Origin: Aquisalimonas sp.
GTDB lineage: Bacteria > Pseudomonadota > Gammaproteobacteria > Nitrococcales > Aquisalimonadaceae
NCBI GenBank assembly: GCA_007127625.1
Contig: SKYZ01000155.1
Coordinates: forward strand, 1-6,435
Direction of reading: 5' to 3'
Length of the DNA stretch: 6,435 bases
Shown here piece by piece: positions 1 through 6,435 of this stretch. The translations under genes and the position numbers were made by a program. Below the pieces are notes generated by a model. It did no database searches and was not told where the DNA came from. It was given only the letters and a program-made list of their open reading frames with translations. Position 1 is the stretch's first letter. Every line of letters begins with the position of its first letter.

Positions 1-786
<786 letters not shown>

Positions 787-790
787 AACC

Positions 791-1408
791 ATGAGCAAGG
801 GTCATGAGGTAGTCGAGAAGAATGTCGGCCTGATGGCCGTGCTGATCATTGCCGTGATCAGCGTCGCCGGGCTGGTGCAGATCGTGCCGCTGTTCTTCGC
901 GGCGGAAACCACGCAGCCCGTGGAGGGCGTCGAGCCCTACGAGCCCCTGGAGTTCGCCGGCCGGGATATCTATGTCCGCGAGGGCTGCTATGGCTGTCAC
1001 TCGCAGATGATCCGGCCCTTCCGGGCGGAGACGGAGCGCTACGGTCACTATTCCGTGGCCGGCGAGTTCGTCTACGACCGGCCCTTCCAGTGGGGTTCCA
1101 AGCGCACCGGGCCGGATCTGGCGCGTGTGGGCGGGCTCTACAGCGACCTGTGGCACGAGATTCACCTGCTCAATCCGCGGGACGTGGTGCCGGAGTCCAA
1201 CATGCCGGCCTATCCCTGGCTGGCCGAGCGGGAGCTGGACGGCGAGCAGGTCGCCCGACGCATGCGTGCCCAGCAGCGCTGGCTCGGGGTGCCGTACACG
1301 GACGAGCAGATCGAGAATGCCGCCGGCGACGTGGACGGCAAGACGGAAATGGAAGCCATCATTGCCTACCTCCAGGGGTTGGGCACGGCCATCGAGCACA
1401 GGCGCTGA
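791..1408 (+). CDS. ccoO: cbb3-type cytochrome c oxidase subunit II, CcoO (membrane-anchored monohaem cytochrome c)
   Basis: CcoO is the monohaem c subunit that passes electrons from CcoP to CcoN. At 205 residues it has the usual family length. An N-terminal membrane anchor (about 13-37) with short cytoplasmic residues before it places the haem domain in the periplasm. The haem-binding motif CYGCH is at 66-70. The sixth ligand is probably Met138 in the [10 protein letters not shown] segment, which is conserved in CcoO. The segments around SQMIRPFR (71-78), the tyrosine- and glycine-rich stretch that follows, and the C-terminal [16 protein letters not shown] are all typical. The ATG at 791 is preceded by a perfect AGGAGG, and the N-terminus ([11 protein letters not shown]) matches the family start. 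It lies between ccoN (4-nt gap) and ccoQ (11-nt gap). I see no missing residue. Confidence 0.97.
   Translation: MSKGHEVVEKNVGLMAVLIIAVISVAGLVQIVPLFFAAETTQPVEGVEPYEPLEFAGRDIYVREGCYGCHSQMIRPFRAETERYGHYSVAGEFVYDRPFQWGSKRTGPDLARVGGLYSDLWHEIHLLNPRDVVPESNMPAYPWLAERELDGEQVARRMRAQQRWLGVPYTDEQIENAAGDVDGKTEMEAIIAYLQGLGTAIEHRR
841..862 (+). repeat. Perfect 8-bp inverted repeat (hairpin) in the 5' coding part of ccoO
   Basis: GCTGATCA at 841-848 is the exact reverse complement of TGATCAGC at 855-862, with a 6-nt loop between them. Two G-U pairs could extend the stem in RNA. It starts 50 nt inside ccoO, in codons of the membrane anchor (LIIAVIS). No T-run follows, so it is not an intrinsic terminator. 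It could affect mRNA folding or stability near the ccoN/ccoO junction, or be a by-product of repeated Leu/Ile/Val codons. The repeat itself is certain; a function is not. Confidence 0.45.
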
Positions 1409-1419
1409 CGGGAGGCTGC

Positions 1420-1623
1420 ATGGATACCAGTACTGTTCACGGCCTGCTGACCCTGGTTCTGATGATCCTGTTCATCGGGATCGTGTTCTGGGCGTTCAGC
1501 AGCAGGCGCAAGAAGGATTTCGAGGAGGCCGCCCGGCTACCGCTGGAGGATGAAGCCCCCGAGGACAAGAGCGTCGGCGGGGTGGGGCAAGAGTACAAGC
1601 GCGAGGGCAGGGACCATGAGTAG
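1420..1623 (+). CDS. ccoQ: cbb3-type cytochrome oxidase subunit IV, CcoQ/FixQ (small one-helix subunit)
   Basis: CcoQ is a small accessory subunit that helps stabilise the cbb3 complex and the association of CcoP. This one has 67 residues. A single membrane helix (about 8-26, rich in Leu/Ile/Phe) is followed by the basic cluster SSRRKKDFEEAARLPLEDE (27-45), which is typical of FixQ/CcoQ, and then a long charged cytoplasmic tail. The ATG at 1420 is chosen because GGGAGG at 1410-1415 lies just upstream (a short 4-nt spacer) and because the helix then starts at residue 8, as in the family. Upstream in-frame codons only continue as a shadow of ccoO. The gene follows ccoO after 11 nt and overlaps the start of ccoP by 8 nt, which suggests translational coupling. 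The tail after residue 45 is acidic and low in complexity. Confidence 0.92.
   Translation: MDTSTVHGLLTLVLMILFIGIVFWAFSSRRKKDFEEAARLPLEDEAPEDKSVGGVGQEYKREGRDHE
1616..1623 (+). promoter_or_regulatory. ccoQ/ccoP stop-start overlap ATGAGTAG
   Basis: The ccoP start codon lies inside the end of ccoQ, and ATGAGTAG holds both the start and the ccoQ stop (TAG). A GAGGG at 1603-1607, 8 nt before the ATG, can act as ribosome-binding site. Ribosomes ending ccoQ are well placed to restart at ccoP, which would tie the amounts of the two subunits together. The overlap is seen directly; coupling is inferred. Confidence 0.7.
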
Positions 1624-2557
1624 CTTCTGGAACTGGTACATCGGCATCATCGCCGTTGCCAACATTCTGGCCTGCGTGTGGCTGATTCGCTGGACGGCGA
1701 AGAAGCGGCCAGATGAGCGTGCGGCCCACGAGACCACCGGGCACGAATGGGATGGCCTCACCGAGCTGAACAATCCCATGCCGCGATGGTGGCTGTGGCT
1801 GTTCTACGCCACCATCGTCTTTGGGCTCATTTACATGGTGCTCTACCCCAGCTTCGGCAGCTACCAGGGCCTCCTCGGCTGGTCGCAGTACAGCGAGTGG
1901 GAGCAGGAAGTCGCGGAGACCGAGGAGCGGGTCGCGCCGCTGTTCGAGGAATATGCCGAGATTCCCATTCCCGAGCTGGCCCAGCACTCCGACGCCATGC
2001 AGACCGGCAGGCGCCTGTTCGACAACAACTGCGCCGTCTGTCACGGCGTGGACGGCGGCGGGCGCCCGGGGTTTCCGAACATCGCCAACAACGTGTGGAA
2101 CTGGGGCGGCGAGCCGGAGCAGATCTACACGTCCATTCTCGATGGCCGCCGGGGCAATATGCCCGCGCTGGGGGATGCCCTTGGCGAGGATGGCCTCGAG
2201 CAGGTGGCGGCGTATACCTTCAGCCTCAGCGGCCGCGACGCCCCGGAGGAGCTGGTGAGTGCCGGTGAGGAACTCTATCAGCAGCGTTGCGCTGCCTGCC
2301 ACCAGGCCGACGGTAGCGGCAATCCGGCCATGGGCGCCCCCAATCTGACCGACGACAACTGGATGTACGGCGGCAGCCTGGAAGCCATCAAGACTTCGAT
2401 TCGTGAAGGGCGCCGGGGCGTGATGCCGGCGCAGAAGGACCTGTTGGGCGAGGATCGCGTCCACGTGTTGGCCGCCTACGTCTACAGCCTTTCCATGGAC
2501 GAGCGTGACGCCGAGACCAACGGCGAGGAAACCGCCGATGCCGGTGGCAATGAGTAA
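1616..2557 (+). CDS. ccoP: cbb3-type cytochrome c oxidase subunit III, CcoP (dihaem cytochrome c)
   Basis: CcoP is the dihaem c subunit that takes electrons from soluble or membrane cytochromes c and passes them to CcoO. It has 313 residues, the usual length. Two membrane helices (about 5-26 and 57-77) flank a polar cytoplasmic loop containing the conserved HEWDGLTELNNPMPRWW segment. This is the two-helix CcoP form seen in Pseudomonas and relatives. Two tandem periplasmic cytochrome c domains follow. The first (about 126-207) has CAVCH at 139-143 and probable axial Met182 (RRGNMPA). The second (about 211-293) has CAACH at 225-229 and probable axial Met270 (RRGVMPA). The acidic C-terminal tail (294-313) is variable. 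The ATG at 1616 is favoured over in-frame starts as early as 1550 because MSSFWNWYIG is the family N-terminus. The gene overlaps ccoQ by 8 nt upstream and the next gene by 8 nt downstream. Confidence 0.97.
   Translation: MSSFWNWYIGIIAVANILACVWLIRWTAKKRPDERAAHETTGHEWDGLTELNNPMPRWWLWLFYATIVFGLIYMVLYPSFGSYQGLLGWSQYSEWEQEVAETEERVAPLFEEYAEIPIPELAQHSDAMQTGRRLFDNNCAVCHGVDGGGRPGFPNIANNVWNWGGEPEQIYTSILDGRRGNMPALGDALGEDGLEQVAAYTFSLSGRDAPEELVSAGEELYQQRCAACHQADGSGNPAMGAPNLTDDNWMYGGSLEAIKTSIREGRRGVMPAQKDLLGEDRVHVLAAYVYSLSMDERDAETNGEETADAGGNE
2550..2557 (+). promoter_or_regulatory. ccoP/small-gene stop-start overlap ATGAGTAA
   Basis: The start codon of the 83-residue gene is inside the end of ccoP. No good Shine-Dalgarno lies at normal spacing: only GGTGG, 2 nt away, and GAGGA, about 20 nt away. 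Translation of the small gene therefore probably depends on ribosomes finishing ccoP. The overlap is observed; the dependence is inferred. Confidence 0.65.
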
Positions 2558-2801
2558 GGAGCGCTGGCTGCAGTGCCTGGGCAGTACGCTGTGGCCGTCA
2601 TTCCTGGCGGCAGCGGTGGCCTCGGTGGTGTTCTTTGCCAGCATTGATCCAGAAACCCTGCGCATGCAGACGCTCCCGGACTGGGATATGAGCCGCATGG
2701 CCGGCTACACCATCGGGTTCTTCATGTTCTGGGCGGTGGGGTTGTTTTCCAGCAGCCTCACCTACCTGTTGAGCGGAGGCGGCAACCGGCGCCATGAGTA
2801 A
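2550..2801 (+). CDS. Small two-helix membrane protein of the cbb3 operon, function unknown
   Basis: This is an 83-residue protein I cannot name with confidence. It is not CcoS, CcoH or CcoQ by sequence. Two hydrophobic helices are visible: about 13-30 (LWPSFLAAAVASVVFFA) and about 51-74 (rich in Phe, Trp and Ser, ending LTYLLSGGG). Lys/Arg at residues 3-5 and 80-81 put both ends in the cytoplasm. The short loop (about 31-50, DPETLRMQ...PDWDMSR) would then face the periplasm; it is acidic and holds Met39, Met47 and Met50. The ATG at 2550 overlaps the ccoP stop by 8 nt, and its own stop overlaps ccoG by 8 nt, so it is locked between oxidase and maturation genes. In-frame ATGs at 2505 and 2538 would only add a polar tail inside ccoP. 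I have an impression of similar small proteins in other proteobacterial cco clusters, but cannot verify it. A role in oxidase assembly or copper handling is guesswork from position. Confidence 0.8.
   Translation: MSKERWLQCLGSTLWPSFLAAAVASVVFFASIDPETLRMQTLPDWDMSRMAGYTIGFFMFWAVGLFSSSLTYLLSGGGNRRHE
2794..2801 (+). promoter_or_regulatory. Small-gene/ccoG stop-start overlap ATGAGTAA
   Basis: The ccoG ATG overlaps the stop of the small membrane gene within the same 8-nt string used one gene earlier. The nearest GGAGG (2775-2779) is 14 nt from the ATG, rather far. Re-initiation after the small gene is therefore the likely way ccoG is translated. Confidence 0.65.
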
Positions 2802-4188
2802 GCGGGAGGACAAAGTGGAGTTCGACGTGGGCATGTACGCCGCCCGCGAGAAGATCCACCCGCGCGAGGTCGACGGTACCTTCCAGCGATTGCGCCACCT
2901 GGCCGTGATCGTGTTGCTGGGCATCTACTACGGGCTGCCGTGGATCACCTGGGACGGCCGTCAGGCGGTCCTGTTCGATCTACCCGCACGGCAGTTCCAC
3001 ATCTTCGCGCTGACCTTCTGGCCCCAGGATTTCGTCTACCTGGCGCTGTTGCTGATCCTTGCCGCACTGTCGCTGTTCTTCTTCACCGCCCTGGCCGGGC
3101 GCATGTGGTGCGGCTATGCCTGTCCGCAGACGGTGTGGACCGAAGCCTTCATGTGGATGGAGCGCTGGACCGAGGGCAAGCGCCAGCAGCGCCTGAAACT
3201 GGACAAGTCCCCGTGGACGGCCAGCAAGTTTCTGCGTCGTGGCAGCAAGCATGTGCTGTGGGTGGTGTTCGCGCTCTACACCGGATTCACCTTCGTGGGC
3301 TATTTCACGCCCATTCGTGAGCTGTCGGTGAGCGTGGCGACCTTCGGACTCGGCCCCTGGGAGACGTTCTGGCTGCTTTTCTATGCCTTCGCCACCTGGG
3401 GCAATGCGGGATTCCTGCGGGAGCAGGTGTGCATCTACATGTGCCCCTATGCGCGCTTCCAGAGCGCCATGTTCGACCCCAACTCGCTGATCATCTCCTA
3501 TGACGAACAGCGCGGCGAGCCGCGGGGCGGCCGTTCGCGCAACATCGACCACCGTGCCCACGGGCTGGGCGACTGCATTGACTGCAATCTCTGCGTGCAG
3601 GCCTGCCCCACGGGGATCGATATCCGCGATGGGCTGCAGTACGAGTGCATTGCCTGTGCCGCCTGCATCGATGCCTGCGACAGCGTCATGGACAAGATGA
3701 ACTACCCCCGCGGGTTGATTCGCTACACCACCGACAACGCCATGGAAGGCAAACCCTCGCACATCCTGCGACCGCGCATCGTCATCTACGCCGTGTTGCT
3801 GCTGGCCTTGATGGCCGGCACCGCGTACAGCCTCACCCAGCGTACGCCGCTGGCCATGGAGGTGTTGGCGGATCGCAACGTGCTCTATCGGGATGTGGAC
3901 TTCGAAACCGTGGAGAACATCTACACGGTCCGCATTCTGAACAAGGACCGCGAAGCCCGGGATTACGTCCTGAGCGTGGACGGGTTGCCGGGGGCCGAGG
4001 TGGTAACCCGACCGGAGCATATCCGCGTCGATGCCGGTGGCACCGGGCAGGTGACCGCCAGCGTTCGGGTGCCCCGCGAGGAAGCGCGCGGCACCGGACA
4101 TTCCATCGAACTCCGGCTACAGGCCACCGACGACGAAGCAATCCAGCGGACCAACACCGCCCGGTTTCACGGGCCGAGGGAGGAATAG
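2794..4188 (+). CDS. ccoG: Cytochrome c oxidase accessory protein CcoG (RdxA/FixG polyferredoxin, cupric reductase)
   Basis: CcoG is a membrane iron-sulphur protein needed for normal cbb3 assembly. In Rhodobacter capsulatus it is reported to reduce Cu(II) to Cu(I), the form used by the copper delivery pathway. This one has 464 residues, close to family length. The cytoplasmic N-terminus (about 1-33) has the typical KIHPREVDGTFQRLR segment. Helices lie at about 35-50, 78-100, 153-171 and 187-203, with one more at 329-346. Cys106 and Cys110-Pro (MWCGYACPQTVW) and Cys213 and Cys217-Pro (CIYMCPYARFQSAM) are the conserved paired cysteines. Two [4Fe-4S] motifs follow: Cys261, 264, 267, 271-Pro and Cys285, 288, 291, 295. 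After the last helix, a periplasmic Ig-like beta domain (about 350-460) contains the RTPL and NIYTVRILNK motifs. It overlaps the preceding gene by 8 nt and leaves 2 nt before ccoH. All cluster cysteines are present. Confidence 0.96.
   Translation: MSKREDKVEFDVGMYAAREKIHPREVDGTFQRLRHLAVIVLLGIYYGLPWITWDGRQAVLFDLPARQFHIFALTFWPQDFVYLALLLILAALSLFFFTALAGRMWCGYACPQTVWTEAFMWMERWTEGKRQQRLKLDKSPWTASKFLRRGSKHVLWVVFALYTGFTFVGYFTPIRELSVSVATFGLGPWETFWLLFYAFATWGNAGFLREQVCIYMCPYARFQSAMFDPNSLIISYDEQRGEPRGGRSRNIDHRAHGLGDCIDCNLCVQACPTGIDIRDGLQYECIACAACIDACDSVMDKMNYPRGLIRYTTDNAMEGKPSHILRPRIVIYAVLLLALMAGTAYSLTQRTPLAMEVLADRNVLYRDVDFETVENIYTVRILNKDREARDYVLSVDGLPGAEVVTRPEHIRVDAGGTGQVTASVRVPREEARGTGHSIELRLQATDDEAIQRTNTARFHGPREE
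4178..4184 (+). promoter_or_regulatory. Shine-Dalgarno site for ccoH
   Basis: GGGAGGA lies in the last codons of ccoG, 6 nt before the ATG at 4191. It supports that ATG over any other start and suggests ccoH has its own good initiation site despite the 2-nt gap. Confidence 0.7.
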
Positions 4189-4190
4189 AC

Positions 4191-4697
4191 ATGGCCAGGG
4201 ATACCGATGCCGCCCCGTGGTATCGCCAGTTCTGGTTCTGGTTCGTGTTCGCGCCGCCACTGGCGTCCATCGTGCTCGGTCTGAGCCTGCTGGCCACTGC
4301 TGTCATTCACGGTGACAGCCTGGTGGCGGACAATTACGAAGAAGTCGGCCGGGCCATTCACAAGAATCACGCCCGGGAGTACGAGGCTGCGGCACTGGAA
4401 ATTGACGGCAGCATGGTGCTGGATCGCGAACAGGGGACGATCACCGTGCGACTGGACGGCCGCTCGGAACTCCCCGACCGGCTGCTGCTGGAACTCTCGC
4501 ACCCCACCCACGCCGAGCGCGACCTGGCGGTGGAACTGCAGCGCGACGCCAGTGGCATTTACCGCGCCGATGCCCAACGCCGTGTGGACGGGCGCCACTA
4601 CGTTCGCCTGCAGCCGGAAGACGGCTCGTGGCTGCTGGCCACCGAGATCGATGCCGGGGAGCGTGAGCTTACGCTGACGCCCCGCCGCGGAGGCTGA
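4191..4697 (+). CDS. ccoH: cbb3 oxidase assembly protein CcoH/FixH
   Basis: CcoH (FixH family) is a single-span membrane protein required for assembly or stability of the cbb3 oxidase. In Rhodobacter it associates with the complex. This one has 168 residues. The short N-terminus with the aromatic signature PWYRQFWFWFVFAPP (9-23) leads into one helix (about 17-39). Next comes the family segment with Asp-Asn-Tyr-Glu-Glu-Val-Gly (47-53, where DxYYxxG is more usual) and the periplasmic beta-rich domain. That domain holds the LSHPT motif (102-106) and the GIY...GRHYVRLQ...GSWLL strands (122-149). The ATG at 4191 has GGGAGGA 6 nt upstream. The gene starts 2 nt after ccoG and ends 2 nt before the ccoI start, giving the order ccoG-H-I that is standard in fixGHIS clusters. 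Its molecular mechanism is not settled in the family. Confidence 0.93.
   Translation: MARDTDAAPWYRQFWFWFVFAPPLASIVLGLSLLATAVIHGDSLVADNYEEVGRAIHKNHAREYEAAALEIDGSMVLDREQGTITVRLDGRSELPDRLLLELSHPTHAERDLAVELQRDASGIYRADAQRRVDGRHYVRLQPEDGSWLLATEIDAGERELTLTPRRGG
4689..4693 (+). promoter_or_regulatory. Shine-Dalgarno site deciding the GTG start of ccoI
   Basis: GGAGG sits 6 nt before the GTG at 4700, inside the last codons of ccoH. With no in-frame ATG nearby, and with the first conserved cysteine pair only seven residues in, this site makes GTG the convincing start codon for ccoI. Confidence 0.75.
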
Positions 4698-4699
4698 CA

Positions 4700-6435
4700 G
4701 TGGCGGATGCCTTGCAGTGCTTTCACTGCGGTGAGCCGGTGCCGGAGGACGTGGATCTCACGGTCACGGTGGACGGCGAGGCACAGCCCGTCTGCTGTGC
4801 CGGATGTCACGCCGTGGCTTCCACCATCCTCGGGTCCGGGCTCGATGCCTTCTACCGCTTCCGCCCGGCGCCCACCGGGCAGCCGGAGGACCTGACCGCG
4901 GCCGATGCCGGTCGCTACGCCAGTTTCGACCAGGAGCGCGTGCAGCAGGACTTCGTCTATTGTGCGCCGGACGGCAGCCGCGAGGCGTCCCTGCTTGTGG
5001 AGGGGCTCTACTGTGCCGCCTGCGGCTGGCTCATCGAGCGCAGCCTGGGTGATGCCGAAGGTGTGGAAGAGGTGCGGGTGAATCCAGCTACGGGGCGTGC
5101 CCTGCTGCGGTGGCACCCTGACCGCGTGAGCCTCAGCGGCCTCATGGCGCACATGGGCCGGCTCGGCTACCGGCCCCATCCGGTGCTGGCGGAGGCCACC
5201 GATACCCAGGCGGAGAAGGAGCGCAAATCTGCACTGCGGCGGTTGATTGTCGCTGGCCTGGGCATGATGCAGGCGATGATGTTCGCCGTGGCCCTGTACT
5301 CCGGCCAGTTCCACGGCATGGAGACCATCTACGAGGATTTCCTGCGCACCGTGAGCATGCTGGTGGCGACCCCGGTGGTGCTGTACGCGGGGCTGCCGAT
5401 TTTCATCGGTGCCATCCGCGATCTGCGCAACGGGCGCCCGGGCATGGACGTACCGGTGGCGCTGGCGATCGGCGGTGCCTATTCCGCCAGCGTCTGGATT
5501 ACCTTCGCCGGCGGGCCGGAAGTCTACTTCGACTCGGTGAGCATGTTCACGTTCTTCCTGCTCATAGCCCGCTACGTGGAAATGAACGCCCGGCATCGTG
5601 CCAACGCCACCACCGACGCGCTGGGTCGGCTGGTGCCGAGTACGGCACTGCGGGTCGGTGCCGAGGGTGACGAGGAAATCCCGGTCCGGGACGTGCGCGT
5701 CGGTGACACCCTGCTGGTGCGCTCTGGTGCCAGTATTCCCGCAGACGGGCGCATCACCGATGGCCAAACCAGTGTCGACGAGTCCATGCTCACTGGCGAA
5801 TCGGATCCGCAGCAGCGGGGCCCGGGGGAGGCGGTGGTGGGCGGGAGCGTCAACCTGGGCAGTACTGTCAGGATGGTGGTGGAGCGGGTCGGGCAGGACA
5901 CCACCGTCTCCCACATTGGCCGGTTGCTGCGCCGGGCCCAGGCCCAGCGTCCGGGACTGGCCCGCCTGGCAGATACCGCCGGGCGCTGGTTCGTGACCGC
6001 GGTGCTGATCGCGGCGGCCAGCGTATTCGCCATCTGGTGGCAGGTGGATCCGACCCGCGCGTTCCCGATCACCCTGGCGATGCTGGTGGCAACCTGCCCC
6101 TGCGCGCTTTCGCTGGCCACCCCCACCGCCCTGGCCGCTGGCACCAATCGCATGGCAGGCCAGGGGCTGCTCGTGACCCGCGCCGATGCCCTGGAGACGC
6201 TGTCTCGCGTGGACACGGTGGTGCTGGACAAGACGGGGACCCTCACCGAAGGTCGATTGACCATTGTCGAGACGCGGACGAACGAGCCCCTGTCGCAGGA
6301 TCAGGCCGTAGATCTGGCAGCGGCGCTGGAACGGCACTCCGAACACCCCATTGCACGTGCCTTCCCCGTGCCGCGCCGGCATCAGGCCGAGGCGACCAGT
6401 GTCACCCGTGGTGGCGGCGTCGAGGGCCAGGTGGC
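4700..6435 (+). CDS. ccoI: Copper-transporting P1B-type ATPase CcoI/FixI (5' part; runs off window)
   Basis: CcoI exports Cu(I) across the inner membrane to supply the CuB site of the oxidase. The frame opens at a GTG and stays open to the window end, giving 578 residues of a protein usually around 800. An N-terminal cysteine domain comes first, with Cys7-x-x-Cys10 and Cys32-Cys33-x-x-Cys36. Next is a heavy-metal-associated domain with Cys105-Ala-Ala-Cys108 followed by GWLIE. Helices lie at about 182-203, 217-238, 251-268 and 277-292. The actuator domain has TGES at 365-368, and a further helix spans about 431-447. The ion-binding helix carries Cys466-Pro-Cys468 followed by ALSLATPTAL, a hallmark of the FixI/CopA2 group (CopA1 usually has ALGLATP). 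The phosphorylation site is Asp510 in DKTGT, and the nucleotide-domain His549-Pro550 is present. Only the end of the nucleotide domain, the hinge and the last two helices are missing. The gene follows ccoH after 2 nt; ccoS would be expected downstream. Confidence 0.96.
   Translation, partial: MADALQCFHCGEPVPEDVDLTVTVDGEAQPVCCAGCHAVASTILGSGLDAFYRFRPAPTGQPEDLTAADAGRYASFDQERVQQDFVYCAPDGSREASLLVEGLYCAACGWLIERSLGDAEGVEEVRVNPATGRALLRWHPDRVSLSGLMAHMGRLGYRPHPVLAEATDTQAEKERKSALRRLIVAGLGMMQAMMFAVALYSGQFHGMETIYEDFLRTVSMLVATPVVLYAGLPIFIGAIRDLRNGRPGMDVPVALAIGGAYSASVWITFAGGPEVYFDSVSMFTFFLLIARYVEMNARHRANATTDALGRLVPSTALRVGAEGDEEIPVRDVRVGDTLLVRSGASIPADGRITDGQTSVDESMLTGESDPQQRGPGEAVVGGSVNLGSTVRMVVERVGQDTTVSHIGRLLRRAQAQRPGLARLADTAGRWFVTAVLIAAASVFAIWWQVDPTRAFPITLAMLVATCPCALSLATPTALAAGTNRMAGQGLLVTRADALETLSRVDTVVLDKTGTLTEGRLTIVETRTNEPLSQDQAVDLAAALERHSEHPIARAFPVPRRHQAEATSVTRGGGVEGQV

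Noticed and set aside
841..862. Intrinsic terminator at the ccoO hairpin
   Set aside because: No T-run follows the stem, and it lies well inside coding sequence of an essential subunit.
1550..1615. Longer ccoP starting at the in-frame ATG at 1550
   Set aside because: It would add 22 polar residues overlapping ccoQ. MSSFWNWYIG from 1616 matches the CcoP N-terminus and places the first helix normally.
1991..2494. Tandem DNA repeat in the 3' half of ccoP
   Set aside because: The similarity is at protein level between the two cytochrome c domains expected in every CcoP (both with CxxCH and RRGxMPA). It is not a recent DNA duplication.
2640..2660. Possible FNR/Anr box (TTGAT-N4-ATCAA) in the operon
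   Set aside because: TTGAT occurs near 2644, 3716 and 5243, but none is followed by ATCAA at the right spacing, and all lie inside genes. No low-oxygen regulator site is supported within the window.
1496..2698. 400-codon minus-strand open frame opposite ccoQ/ccoP
   Set aside because: It lies opposite clear CcoQ and CcoP coding sequence with intact haem motifs, and its His/Ala/Gly/Arg-rich product looks like antisense of GC-biased codons.
2980..4101. 373-codon minus-strand open frame opposite ccoG
   Set aside because: The plus strand encodes a full CcoG with all cluster cysteines. The antisense product has no domain or plausible ribosome-binding context.
4598..6382. 594-codon open frame on the minus strand opposite ccoI
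   Set aside because: It is a GC-rich antisense shadow. The plus strand carries every P1B-ATPase motif in one frame, while the minus product is low in complexity (His/Gln/Gly/Arg) with no recognisable domain.

Overview
The window is one dense, co-directional (+ strand) operon for a cbb3-type (C-family) haem-copper cytochrome c oxidase and its copper and maturation machinery. It reads ccoN (3' part) - ccoO - ccoQ - ccoP - small unnamed membrane gene - ccoG - ccoH - ccoI (5' part). Both ends run off inside genes. Almost every base is coding: the gaps between genes are 4, 11, 2 and 2 nt, and three junctions overlap by 8 nt. No RNA gene, mobile element, CRISPR array, terminator or convincing promoter was seen, so the promoter presumably lies upstream of ccoN, outside the window.

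Region 1-2557 encodes the oxidase. CcoN is the catalytic subunit with haem b, haem b3 and CuB ligands. CcoO is the membrane-anchored monohaem cytochrome c. CcoQ is the small one-helix subunit. CcoP is the dihaem cytochrome c. Region 2550-6435 encodes assembly functions: a two-helix protein I cannot name, the polyferredoxin CcoG (a reported cupric reductase), CcoH/FixH, and the copper-exporting P1B-ATPase CcoI/FixI. The ATPase is the longest gene here. It starts at a GTG at 4700 and stays open to the end of the window. Together the genes make the terminal oxidase used at low oxygen and supply Cu for its CuB site.

The sequence is GC-rich with strong G/C third-position bias. The subunit order, the two-helix CcoP and the protein sequences suggest a proteobacterium, most likely a gammaproteobacterium. 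A somewhat acidic CcoP/CcoQ would fit a halophilic or alkaliphilic group such as Ectothiorhodospiraceae, but that placement is only an impression.

This is mostly a textbook system. The least explained parts are the 83-residue two-helix protein between ccoP and ccoG, and the near-identical 8-nt stop/start overlap (ATGAGTAR) used at three successive junctions.
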